DNA of 8,014 nucleotides from Gemmatimonadota bacterium. Its GTDB lineage: Bacteria; Gemmatimonadota; Gemmatimonadetes; Longimicrobiales; Gaopeijiaceae. The notes beneath the pieces are model-generated. The model was given only the letters and a program-made list of their open reading frames with translations, was not told the DNA's origin and did not search any database. A program made the translations under genes and the position numbers. How positions within the stretch are numbered: position 1 is the first letter of the stretch; each line of letters starts with the position of its first letter. Location of the stretch: positions 7,089-15,102 of the forward strand of contig PCCM01000067.1 of NCBI GenBank assembly GCA_002731735.1, given 5' to 3'. Of the stretch, positions 1 to 6,969 are shown in pieces.

Positions 1-257
1 TCGTCCGCCTGAAGCATCCGCCACTTGAATTGAAGCACGAACCACAGCAAGGCGGCGAAACCCAGGATCAACACACCGAAGCTAGAGCCGAACAGTTCTA
101 CTTTGATGCCACCTGCGATCAGAGTGGCGGACACCTCGCCGGCCGCTTCGATGGACTGAAACGCAATAATGGTTCCAACGATGCTCCCCAACACGCCGGA
201 TATGGCCGCGAACCCTCCCCAGAACAGAATCGCATAGTCGGTCTTTATATCGTCACT
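1..257 (-). pseudogene. MotA/TolQ/ExbB-like proton channel protein, C-terminal half only, no start codon
   Basis: Read on the minus strand, this is an open frame with two hydrophobic helices. The first lies in LFWGGFAAISGVLGSIVG and continues into GTIIAFQSIEAAGEVSATL; the second is FGVLILGFAALLWFVLQF. A short helix followed by 'QSIEAAGEVSATLIAGGIKV' is typical of the channel part of small MotA/TolQ/ExbB relatives, which form proton-conducting stator complexes in the inner membrane. Going upstream, the frame meets a TAG at 258-260. There is no ATG, GTG or TTG between that stop and the GTG at 192-194, which lies inside the first helix. The N-terminal helix expected for the family is missing, and I found no continuation in the other minus frames up to about 420. 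The gene runs off the left edge of the window. I infer a 5'-truncated remnant; an assembly error or an unusual start (ATA or ATT) remains possible. Confidence 0.6.
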
Positions 258-417
258 CTATATCACGGGATGAGAGGGTGGGAGCAAGAGCAAGCGCAGC
301 CCCGGGGCCGGTCTGGCGCATTCCGAGAACCTGAGTAGGTTCCCCGGCAGCAACTACGGCGGTTGCCCACCGAGACAGTGCTGGAGCCGAAATGGAGGAA
401 TCTGATGGAGAAGCCCG
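258..417. other. Leader region upstream of pntAB; no gene seen
   Basis: This stretch separates the ExbB-like remnant from pntAB. It holds an AT-rich patch running in from the left (about 241-264, with TTTATATC and CTATATCAC), a perfect 10-base palindrome GCCCCGGGGC at 299-308, and a possible small hairpin with GCAAC at 350-354 pairing GTTGC at 362-366. I could not identify a convincing -35/-10 pair or a known riboswitch. The end of a pntAA gene would be expected here, but no frame resembles one. Confidence 0.35.
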
Positions 418-696
418 ATGGGTGAAATGGTCGTCGGCCTATACGTCTTCGTCCTCGCCACGCTCACGGGTCGGGAGGTCATCACCAAGGTGCCCCCGAC
501 CCTGCATACGCCCCTCATGTCGGGCGCCAACGCCATCTCGGGCATCGCGGTGGTCGGTGCACTGGTGGTCTCAGCGCAGGTCGATTCCGGGCTCGCCCAG
601 ATCCTCGGCATCGCGGCAATCGTGATGGCGATGATTAATGTTGTGGGGGGCTTCATGGTCACCGACCGCATGCTCGAAATGTTCAAGAAAAACTAG
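418..696 (+). CDS. pntAB: NAD(P) transhydrogenase subunit alpha part 2 (membrane domain)
   Basis: This 92-residue protein is the small membrane subunit of the split, proton-translocating NAD(P)+ transhydrogenase. It supplies the first helices of the dII channel domain, while hydride transfer happens in the soluble dI and dIII domains. The family signature KVPPTLHTPLMSGANAIS sits at residues 24-41. Hydrophobic stretches lie at about 5-17, 40-53 and 59-80, and the C-terminus is the usual VTDRMLEMFKKN, as in alpha-2 subunits of this length. The ATG at 418 is preceded by GGAG at 407-410 (7-base spacing) and by an in-frame stop at 403-405, so the start is well fixed. pntB follows 11 bases later. 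The usual partner pntAA (dI, NAD(H) site) is not upstream, which is unusual because the standard order is pntAA-pntAB-pntB. Confidence 0.93.
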   Translation: MGEMVVGLYVFVLATLTGREVITKVPPTLHTPLMSGANAISGIAVVGALVVSAQVDSGLAQILGIAAIVMAMINVVGGFMVTDRMLEMFKKN

Positions 697-707
697 GGAC
701 CTAATCC

Positions 708-2111
708 ATGGATGTCTCTCTTGGGGCGGAGCTCGCCTATCTCTTTTCATCCGTTCTGTTCGTCGTCGGGCTCAAACGCCTCCAGTCTCCGGCCACGGCT
801 CGTGGTGGAAACCGTTTGGCCGCGTTGGCGATGCTCATCGCCATTGTCGCGACGTTGGTCGATAACCAAGTCCTGAATTGGACCGGCATCGCAGCCGGCA
901 TGGTGGTCGGCTCACTCATCGGTGGCTTGGCTGCCCGCACCGTGAAGATGACCGACATGCCCCAACTCGTGGGCATCTTCAACGGATTCGGGGGCGGGGC
1001 CTCGGCCCTCGTCGCGGCGGCCGAGTTGGTACGTGTCCAGTCGACGAACATAGACCTCGGGCTGGGTGACGGGTTCACCATCGCCATCTCCTGCCTCATC
1101 GGTACCGTGACCTTCTCTGGAAGCTTCGTCGCGTTCGGAAAGCTCCAAGGGGTCGTGTCTGGGAATCCCATCACGTTCCCTCTCCAGAAGACCTTGAGCG
1201 CCCTACTTTTCCTCACAATCCTGGTTCTGGGCACCTCGATGATGGGGGTGTTCGAGATCGGCGCACTCCCGGCGCTCACGGTCTTCTCCGTCTTCACGGC
1301 GATCGCGCTCCTGCTGGGGGTACTACTCGTGATTCCTATCGGTGGAGCGGACATGCCGGTGGTGATCTCGTTACTCAATTCCTACTCGGGGTTGGCGGCA
1401 TCGGCCGCGGGGTTCGTGATCGGAAACAACGTGCTCATCATCAGCGGCGCGCTCGTGGGTGCGGCCGGTCTCATTCTGACGATGATCATGTGCAAGGCGA
1501 TGAACCGTTCGCTCGCGAACGTGGCCTTCGGCGCGTTTGGTGGGGAGACGAGCAGCGCCGCCCAGATCGGCTCGGGCGACCAGACGGCCCGTTCGGTAGA
1601 CGCCGAGGGTGCGGCGATGATTCTGGCCTACGCGCAGTCCGTCGTCGTGGTCCCGGGCTACGGCCTCGCGGTCGCGCAAGCACAGCACGAACTGCGGAAG
1701 GCCATGGACAACCTCGAGGAGCGGGGGGTCGATGTGAAGTACGCCATCCACCCGGTAGCGGGCCGTATGCCCGGACACATGAACGTGCTGCTCGCCGAGG
1801 CGGATGTGCCGTACGACAAGCTGTTCGACCTCGATGAGATCAACGAGGACTTCGGTCGAACGGACGTCGTGCTCGTCGTAGGAGCCAACGACGTGGTCAA
1901 CCCCGAGGCGCATAATCCCGAAAGCGTGATTGCGGGGATGCCCATCCTCGACGTGGACAAAGCCAAGAGCGTGATCATCATGAAGCGGAGCCTGTCGCCC
2001 GGGTTCGCGGGCATCGACAATCCGCTCTTCTACATGGGCCACTCGCTGATGTTTTTCGGGGATGCCAAAAGCTCGATGACCGACTTGGTGAGGGAAGTTC
2101 GTGAAGCCTGA
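708..2111 (+). CDS. pntB: NAD(P)(+) transhydrogenase (Re/Si-specific) subunit beta
   Basis: This 467-residue protein is close in length to E. coli PntB (462). With the alpha subunits it uses proton entry across the inner membrane to drive hydride transfer from NADH to NADP+. Residues 1-265 are a series of membrane helices (dII), including the conserved segments KMTDMPQLVGIFNGFGGGAS (80-99) and ADMPVVISLLNSYSGLAASA (214-233). Residues from about 290 form the NADP(H)-binding dIII domain. Visible there are the VPGYGLAVAQAQ fingerprint (315-326), HPVAGRMPGHMNVLLAEA (348-365), VGANDVVNP (391-399) and RSLSPGFAGIDNPLF (427-441). All key dIII motifs look intact. An AGGGA at 695-699 overlaps the pntAB stop, 8 bases before the ATG, suggesting translational coupling. 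Its stop is only 3 bases from the stop of the convergent gene on the other strand. Confidence 0.96.
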   Translation: MDVSLGAELAYLFSSVLFVVGLKRLQSPATARGGNRLAALAMLIAIVATLVDNQVLNWTGIAAGMVVGSLIGGLAARTVKMTDMPQLVGIFNGFGGGASALVAAAELVRVQSTNIDLGLGDGFTIAISCLIGTVTFSGSFVAFGKLQGVVSGNPITFPLQKTLSALLFLTILVLGTSMMGVFEIGALPALTVFSVFTAIALLLGVLLVIPIGGADMPVVISLLNSYSGLAASAAGFVIGNNVLIISGALVGAAGLILTMIMCKAMNRSLANVAFGAFGGETSSAAQIGSGDQTARSVDAEGAAMILAYAQSVVVVPGYGLAVAQAQHELRKAMDNLEERGVDVKYAIHPVAGRMPGHMNVLLAEADVPYDKLFDLDEINEDFGRTDVVLVVGANDVVNPEAHNPESVIAGMPILDVDKAKSVIIMKRSLSPGFAGIDNPLFYMGHSLMFFGDAKSSMTDLVREVREA

Positions 2112-2114
2112 CGG

Positions 2115-2813
2115 CTAAGTCTCGGCGCCCCACTCCCCTTCGAGCGACTCGAGTTGCTCTTCGACCTCCGCCACCAGCTTCGCGGTAGGAACGGTCGAGA
2201 CACCACTCCCCTGGAACAGAGCAAAAAAGAGACCATCCGTGTGGCCGATGCTCGCGTGGGTCACACCACTGTCGAGGAAGCGGTTCAGCCGAAGCGCGTC
2301 GGAGAGCGAGAGAGCGGTTCCGTACCTCGCGGGGGGAGCCTGGAAGAGAATCCGCACGACCGCCTCACGCACGATCTGGAACTCTTCAACGATGTCACCC
2401 GCGGCCAAACCCCTCTGGGCACCAAGAGTCCCATAGAGCTCCGCAGCCCTCTTCCACACCGAGTCCACCACGGATCGCCGGTGATCCAGCGCCCCCGGGA
2501 TCATGTGTGTGAGCAAGTTGAGGAACCGTTTGAGAATACGCTCAATCTCAGGCTCCATACTGACCCGATGCGAGATCTCGTCGAACCAGTAGATGGCGAG
2601 AAATCCTCGCTGGGATTCGAGCCAGTGGCCGAGGTGCTTGTCGGGAGCGGGGTGTGACGTTCCCGGAGAAGGATGAGTCGCCCTGGGAGAGGGATGTGCG
2701 CTTCTAGCCGAAGATCGGGAGGAAGCGGGCCGAATGGAATCCCTCATGACACTCCCAGTGGAGGCGACGAAGTCTCCTGCATGAACATCGTAAAGTGCGG
2801 CATCGTGGACCAT
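2115..2813 (-). CDS. RsbRD N-terminal-like helical protein with His-Pro heptad repeat
   Basis: This 232-residue protein appears soluble, with no signal peptide or membrane helix. Residues 60-205 are mostly helical. The stretch around 122-157 (AAELYGTLGAQRGLAAGD, then IVEEFQIVREAVVRIL) follows the pattern of the RsbRD N-terminal domain, found in stressosome-type RsbR proteins and at the N-terminus of some sensor kinases (established family pattern; my match is by eye). No STAS, kinase or DNA-binding domain follows. Residues 24-58 are low-complexity, Ser/Arg/Pro-rich, with three HPSP/HPAP heptads. The start is uncertain. The ATG at 2811-2813 has only a weak ribosome site, while the in-frame ATG at 2745-2747 (Met23) has GGGAG four bases upstream. 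The kinase gene ends 23 bases upstream on the same strand, so the two are probably co-transcribed. I infer a role in the same signalling pathway; the exact function is unknown. Confidence 0.72.
   Translation of the reverse strand: MVHDAALYDVHAGDFVASTGSVMRDSIRPASSRSSARSAHPSPRATHPSPGTSHPAPDKHLGHWLESQRGFLAIYWFDEISHRVSMEPEIERILKRFLNLLTHMIPGALDHRRSVVDSVWKRAAELYGTLGAQRGLAAGDIVEEFQIVREAVVRILFQAPPARYGTALSLSDALRLNRFLDSGVTHASIGHTDGLFFALFQGSGVSTVPTAKLVAEVEEQLESLEGEWGAET
2640..2702 (-). repeat. Three degenerate 21-base repeats encoding HPSP heptads
   Basis: Inside the RsbRD-like gene, residues 38-58 read as three seven-residue units: SAHPSPR, ATHPSPG and TSHPAPD. The DNA copies are each 21 bases and have drifted mainly at third positions, so the repeat is old or held at protein level. 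It forms a flexible-looking linker before the helical domain. Confidence 0.6.
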
Positions 2814-2836
2814 ATCGCCAGTGGACGTTTTTCCAA

Positions 2837-5800
2837 TTAGGAGGGCTCTTCACCGTCAGTCCGCTCGGCCTCCGTCCAGGGCCGAAGCTGCAGACGAATC
2901 ACGGTGCCCTCGCCGCGGTCCACCTCCACCGTCACCATTCCGCCCCACGATTCCACCAGCTTGCGAACGATAGCAAGGCCCAGCCCCGTACCCGTCGAAC
3001 GAGTGCTGAATTGCGGCTCGAAGATCCTTCCCATGAGGTCGACCGGAATGCCGGTGCCGTCATCTCGGACCCGGATTTCCACCGCGGTCGGCACCGACCA
3101 GGCTTCGATGATGACACTTCCGTCACCCTCGATCGCCGCGCGCGCGTTCTCGAGCAGATTACTCAAGACCTCCTTGAGTTCGGTCTCACGCGCGCTGATA
3201 CGCGGCAGATCCTCAGGAATGTCAGCGGCGAAGTCGATGGGCCCACCCTCGCCTCCCCGATATAATGTGAGCAATTCCCGAGCCACGGCACCCACGTCCA
3301 CGGGTTCGAGTGGGACCTCGCCCACGGCCGCTGGTGCACCGAAGCGCGAAAACCCACTCGCGATTTCGGCGAGGCGATCGATCTCCTTCAGGATGGCCCC
3401 CACGTTGCGATCCAGGATCGTCTCGAACTCGCCCTTCTGATCCTTCCAAGCCCTTCGGATGTGCTGTACGCTGAGCTTGATCGGAGTAAGTGGATTCTTC
3501 ACTTCGTGGGCGACCTGGCGCGCCATTTCACCCCAGGCGAGAACCCGCTCGGTCCGCAATTCATCCGTGATGTCTTCCAGGGAAAGAACGATTCCGCCGG
3601 GTTCTTGCCGTGACACTTCACGGGCCCGCACCCGGATGCGACGCTCGCCAAGTTGGAACTCGACCGTGGCTTCACGAAGGTGGTCTCGCAGGCAGCCCTC
3701 CACCCACGCCACGAACTCCCCCCTCGGCCCACCGAAGCGGGGCATGCGCTCACCCACCTCGATCCGTCCCTCCAGAACGGCTTGAGCCCTGGCGTTCACC
3801 AGAATGACACGCCCGAGAGCATCGAGTGCGACGACTCCCGTCGCTGCGTCCTCCACGATGGCCTCGGTGCGCCTCGTCGTTCTGACGAGGTCCCGCCTCG
3901 CTTGCTGCAGACGCAACACCATGCGGTTGAAGGCGGTGAAGACGGACCCGAACTCATCCGCCCTGTCACCCGGCAGCTGGAGTTGGAGGTTGCCCCCGCC
4001 CACCTTCTCGGATGCCACCTGGAGCGTGCGCATCGGCCTGGTGAGGGTGCGGCCGACCAGGAAAGCGAGACCCAGAGAAAGCCCCGCACCGATCAACACC
4101 ACGAAGGCGATCAACTCGAGAATCTCACGTTGCCTCAACGTGGTGGCACCGGCCTGGAGCGGTACCTGAGTCGCCACGACGTCCCCGTCCGGGAGCCTTC
4201 GAAAAGCCATGAGGTGCTCGCGCCCGCCGAGGCTTCCCAGCGTCGTCTCGAGTAGCTCCTCACGACTCTCGATCCGTTGATTCAACTCGAAAGGAATCAG
4301 CCCATCGTACAGACCCAGCTCCACCAGGTCGTCCACCGACCCGCCCCGCAGCTCTCCCGCCCGATACTCCAAGAGGTCGGCGCCCACACGAACAGAGAGC
4401 GCCGCCATGGAACCATTCACGTCGCGATAGAAAGCTGCCGCGTCCTCCGCGACACGCCCGGCGATTGCGGCGGCCGTTCTCTCGGTGACTTCGTTCAGCG
4501 TCCGGAACGAGAGGGTGCCGAAGAGGGCGGCCGACACGAGGAAAAACCCGAAAAGCGCCACGGTTACTCTCGAACGAAAGGACGAGAACGGGTTCCTCCA
4601 AGTCCGGACCTGGAGGCGCCGCCCGACCAGCACGTACTGGCCCAGGGCCCACAGAAGAAGAATCGCCAGTGCGTTGCCGAGCACGAGAAGCGTTCCGCGA
4701 GCCGCAGCCAGCAGCGATGTCGGCAGATCCAGGACGTACTTCGCGTCCATCGCCCCGTCCGGATAGGGTACGCCCACGGTAGCTTCCCATCCCTCGGCGG
4801 TGCGGCGCCAGACCGTCCCTTCGGAAGTGGCCTCGTCACCTTCCAGAACCGGGACCATGGTGAGTGGGCTCTCGCTCAGGGCGGTCAGGCTGCCGAAAAT
4901 CGGGCCGAAAGGTGAGGAGTTCGAGAGTTCTCTTCGCGCCGGCAACACTCCCGTGAGCACACGCCCGTAGGCCAGCGGGACTTGAACCACGTAGTTCGCG
5001 TCGCCGAAGCCGAGACGCCGAACGAAGGCTGGCTCACCTTGCCGGGCCTCTTCGAGAAAATCGTCAGCGGCACCCGGACGGCCGTCCACTCCGATCGTGA
5101 TCTCGAATTCCGGAAGATCGCCGGCCGACCAAAGCGTGAACCACGCACCTGTTCCCTCCTCGGCCAATCCGCTCAAAATCCAACTCTCGTAGAGAAGCTC
5201 CGCCGACTCCACACCGGCTGCATCCAGTGAGTCGGCCGTGTCGGCGAAGCGGTGCAGTACGTACTCGAGGTACGGATCCACGGGGACACCCAGACGTGAC
5301 AATTGAATCTCGGCCTCGTCCATCCGGGCGTCGATGCGGGCTCCCCAAGCGATCACGACGGCCGCGGAGGACCCGATTGCCGCCGCTGCGAACCATGCCA
5401 TCCAGTCACGACGCGCCCCCTTCTTTACGCAGGACAGCCCGAACGCCGCCAGAAGCGCTGGCAACGCCCACGCACCAGTAATCCACCCGGGAATGCTTCC
5501 GATGCTCAGCACCCAGAACGCCCCCGCCAAGCAGACGCCCAAGAGCGTGACAATCGCCAACGTGAGAGGGATCTGCGGAGGTGCTCCCCCATTGCTGCGC
5601 CCCCCCATGCGAAACGCTCCAATGCAGACGAGTGTGAGCAGGAAGGCCAGGCCCATTTGGTAGATGATCCATTTCCCTTCCGCACCCGCCAGGAGTACAG
5701 GTCCCGCACCAACCAAAATCAGCATCGACAAGAGCGGAAACCCGATCAACACCGCCAAGGCTGAAGTCAGCGACCCGAGCCGGAGAGCCGGCGGCATATG

Positions 5801-6910
5801 AGCCGCCATCACTACGCTCAAAGCCACCCCAACAAGAAGCACACGCTCGAACGTCACGGGCACCCCCGGTAATACGAAATCGGCCGCGGTGAAGGAGGAT
5901 GCCGAACCCATGGCGGCTCCCACCGGAGCCAAAAGAGCCAGTCCCATCGGGGTAAGCGCAGCAGCAACACGGTCGGTCCTTTCGGCCCCAGCGGTGAAGG
6001 CCAGCACCAACCAGGCGATGAGGGCCAGCAAACCCACGACCCTCGACCACACGGCTCGAACCTCAGCCAGGCGCTGCTCCTGCGTGGGCCGGACCACGGC
6101 AACACTGAAGAGAGCCTGACCCTCCCAAACCCAGTCGTACACTTCCTCGTCCGTGGGCCGGTCGGCCCGGAAAATCCTCAGATCCTCACCCACCCCGTCT
6201 CGGAAATCCCTCAAAAAGTCGCCCGGGTCTTCCTCTAGGCTTCTGGGCAGGTTCGCCTTGATCAGAGCCGCGGCCATCGCAGTCCCACCACCCGGGATGG
6301 GAGCCGTGAAGTACAAGTAACTGAAGAGGGGACGATCCTGATAAAGGAATCGGACCTCCCCCGTCCGTAGCTCCTCGGGGACCACACCGCGGTGGACCCC
6401 GTCCCACACCTCGAATCCACCGTCTGACCCATAAATCGTGGCGAGGGTCATGCCGGTCTCCTCCCGGATGTCGCGCAACCCCTCGAGAATGCTGGTGCCC
6501 GTCCCGCCTGAAGCCAGGTTTCCAATGCGCCTCACGGCCTCTTCGCCCATCGTGGTCAGGTCATCCAGGCGTTCATCGAGGGCTTCCTCGGCCCGGGCGC
6601 TTCGGGAGTCCCAATAGGCGTCGAAGTTCCGTGAAATGCCACGCATCTCGAACTGCGCGAAGGAGCCGGCCAGCGCACCGGCGAGAACGATGGCGCTCGA
6701 AAGCACGCGAGCACGCCCACCACGGGGACGCGCGGCGAGGGCCGCGACCGCGGCCCCCCCCGCGAACACGAACAGAGGGAATACGGGCCAGCGTGTCCAG
6801 GCAACCAGCCCGAGGACGCCGAGCCAGGGCGCGAGACGAAAGAAGATGTCCCTGCGGCGGAAACCCTTCCTTGGTGCGTTCAAAGAACTCCTCGCCAGTT
6901 GGGACGCCAT
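2837..6910 (-). CDS. NtrY-like sensor histidine kinase, very large, with three extracytoplasmic segments
   Basis: This 1357-residue membrane histidine kinase autophosphorylates in response to a signal and passes the phosphate to a response regulator. Its C-terminal core resembles NtrY. A HAMP domain lies at about 952-1003 (RTLTRPMRTLQVASEKVGGG onward) and a PAS domain at about 1014-1110. HisKA follows with the H-box RQVAHEVKNPLTPIKLS, His1135 being the likely phosphoacceptor. The ATPase domain has an N-box NLLENARAAI (1251-1260), G1 DDGTGIP (1283-1289), F-box FEPQFST (1297-1303) and G2 GTGLGLAIV. All catalytic motifs look intact and there is no receiver domain. The N-terminus has helices near 27-60 and 68-86, then an external segment (about 87-285), roughly eight helices (287-522), a second external segment (about 523-730), helices near 733-762 and 782-802, and a third external segment (803-928) before the last helix. 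NtrY proteins are usually about 700-750 residues. The ATG at 6908-6910 has a weak, close GAGG. No response regulator is adjacent. Confidence 0.9.
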   Translation of the reverse strand: MASQLARSSLNAPRKGFRRRDIFFRLAPWLGVLGLVAWTRWPVFPLFVFAGGAAVAALAARPRGGRARVLSSAIVLAGALAGSFAQFEMRGISRNFDAYWDSRSARAEEALDERLDDLTTMGEEAVRRIGNLASGGTGTSILEGLRDIREETGMTLATIYGSDGGFEVWDGVHRGVVPEELRTGEVRFLYQDRPLFSYLYFTAPIPGGGTAMAAALIKANLPRSLEEDPGDFLRDFRDGVGEDLRIFRADRPTDEEVYDWVWEGQALFSVAVVRPTQEQRLAEVRAVWSRVVGLLALIAWLVLAFTAGAERTDRVAAALTPMGLALLAPVGAAMGSASSFTAADFVLPGVPVTFERVLLVGVALSVVMAAHMPPALRLGSLTSALAVLIGFPLLSMLILVGAGPVLLAGAEGKWIIYQMGLAFLLTLVCIGAFRMGGRSNGGAPPQIPLTLAIVTLLGVCLAGAFWVLSIGSIPGWITGAWALPALLAAFGLSCVKKGARRDWMAWFAAAAIGSSAAVVIAWGARIDARMDEAEIQLSRLGVPVDPYLEYVLHRFADTADSLDAAGVESAELLYESWILSGLAEEGTGAWFTLWSAGDLPEFEITIGVDGRPGAADDFLEEARQGEPAFVRRLGFGDANYVVQVPLAYGRVLTGVLPARRELSNSSPFGPIFGSLTALSESPLTMVPVLEGDEATSEGTVWRRTAEGWEATVGVPYPDGAMDAKYVLDLPTSLLAAARGTLLVLGNALAILLLWALGQYVLVGRRLQVRTWRNPFSSFRSRVTVALFGFFLVSAALFGTLSFRTLNEVTERTAAAIAGRVAEDAAAFYRDVNGSMAALSVRVGADLLEYRAGELRGGSVDDLVELGLYDGLIPFELNQRIESREELLETTLGSLGGREHLMAFRRLPDGDVVATQVPLQAGATTLRQREILELIAFVVLIGAGLSLGLAFLVGRTLTRPMRTLQVASEKVGGGNLQLQLPGDRADEFGSVFTAFNRMVLRLQQARRDLVRTTRRTEAIVEDAATGVVALDALGRVILVNARAQAVLEGRIEVGERMPRFGGPRGEFVAWVEGCLRDHLREATVEFQLGERRIRVRAREVSRQEPGGIVLSLEDITDELRTERVLAWGEMARQVAHEVKNPLTPIKLSVQHIRRAWKDQKGEFETILDRNVGAILKEIDRLAEIASGFSRFGAPAAVGEVPLEPVDVGAVARELLTLYRGGEGGPIDFAADIPEDLPRISARETELKEVLSNLLENARAAIEGDGSVIIEAWSVPTAVEIRVRDDGTGIPVDLMGRIFEPQFSTRSTGTGLGLAIVRKLVESWGGMVTVEVDRGEGTVIRLQLRPWTEAERTDGEEPS

Positions 6911-6969
6911 CGGCCTCGATGAAGTACATACCTTCGAACGATCAACCGAGGTCCGGTGTATATTGGATT
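6911..6969. promoter_or_regulatory. Divergent intergenic region between kinase and exported-protein genes
   Basis: These 59 bases must hold at least the kinase start signals, and probably promoters for both directions. It is locally AT-richer than its flanks and includes TATATT at 6959-6964 and a TTCGAA palindrome at 6933-6938. If TATATT served as a -10 for the rightward gene, transcription would begin at or close to the ATG at 6970, but no good -35 accompanies it. On the minus strand, TTGATC (6940-6945) is a possible -35 without a clear -10. The assignment is weak. Confidence 0.35.

Noticed and set aside
30..338. Plus-strand open frame of 102 codons at the left edge
   Set aside because: Its composition is Gln/Gly/Arg-rich with no family look, and most of it is antisense to the clear ExbB-like membrane frame.
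390..412. GAAAtggaggaatCTGATGgag before pntAB, reminiscent of hammerhead ribozyme core pieces
   Set aside because: The core needs CUGANGA and a properly placed GAAA with three stems; here the order and bases do not fit, and the region is better explained by the ribosome site.
737..2042. Long minus-strand open frames across pntB (737-1378 and 1371-2042)
   Set aside because: They are antisense shadows of pntB caused by GC-rich third positions; the translations show no domain, whereas pntB motifs are intact throughout.
2154..2657. 167-codon plus-strand frame opposite the RsbRD-like gene
   Set aside because: No recognisable domain and no ribosome site. The minus-strand reading gives a coherent helical protein that follows the kinase closely.
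3653..4255. 200-codon plus-strand frame within the kinase gene
   Set aside because: It is antisense to the HAMP-PAS region; the His/Arg/Pro-rich translation looks random.
6573..6929. 118-codon minus-strand frame starting just upstream of the kinase ATG
   Set aside because: It overlaps the kinase N-terminus in another frame and is Arg/Pro/Gly-rich; the kinase frame encodes proper membrane helices there.
6631..6969. Upstream extension of the exported-protein frame
   Set aside because: It is very Arg/Pro-rich, antisense to the kinase, and would bury the signal peptide inside the protein.
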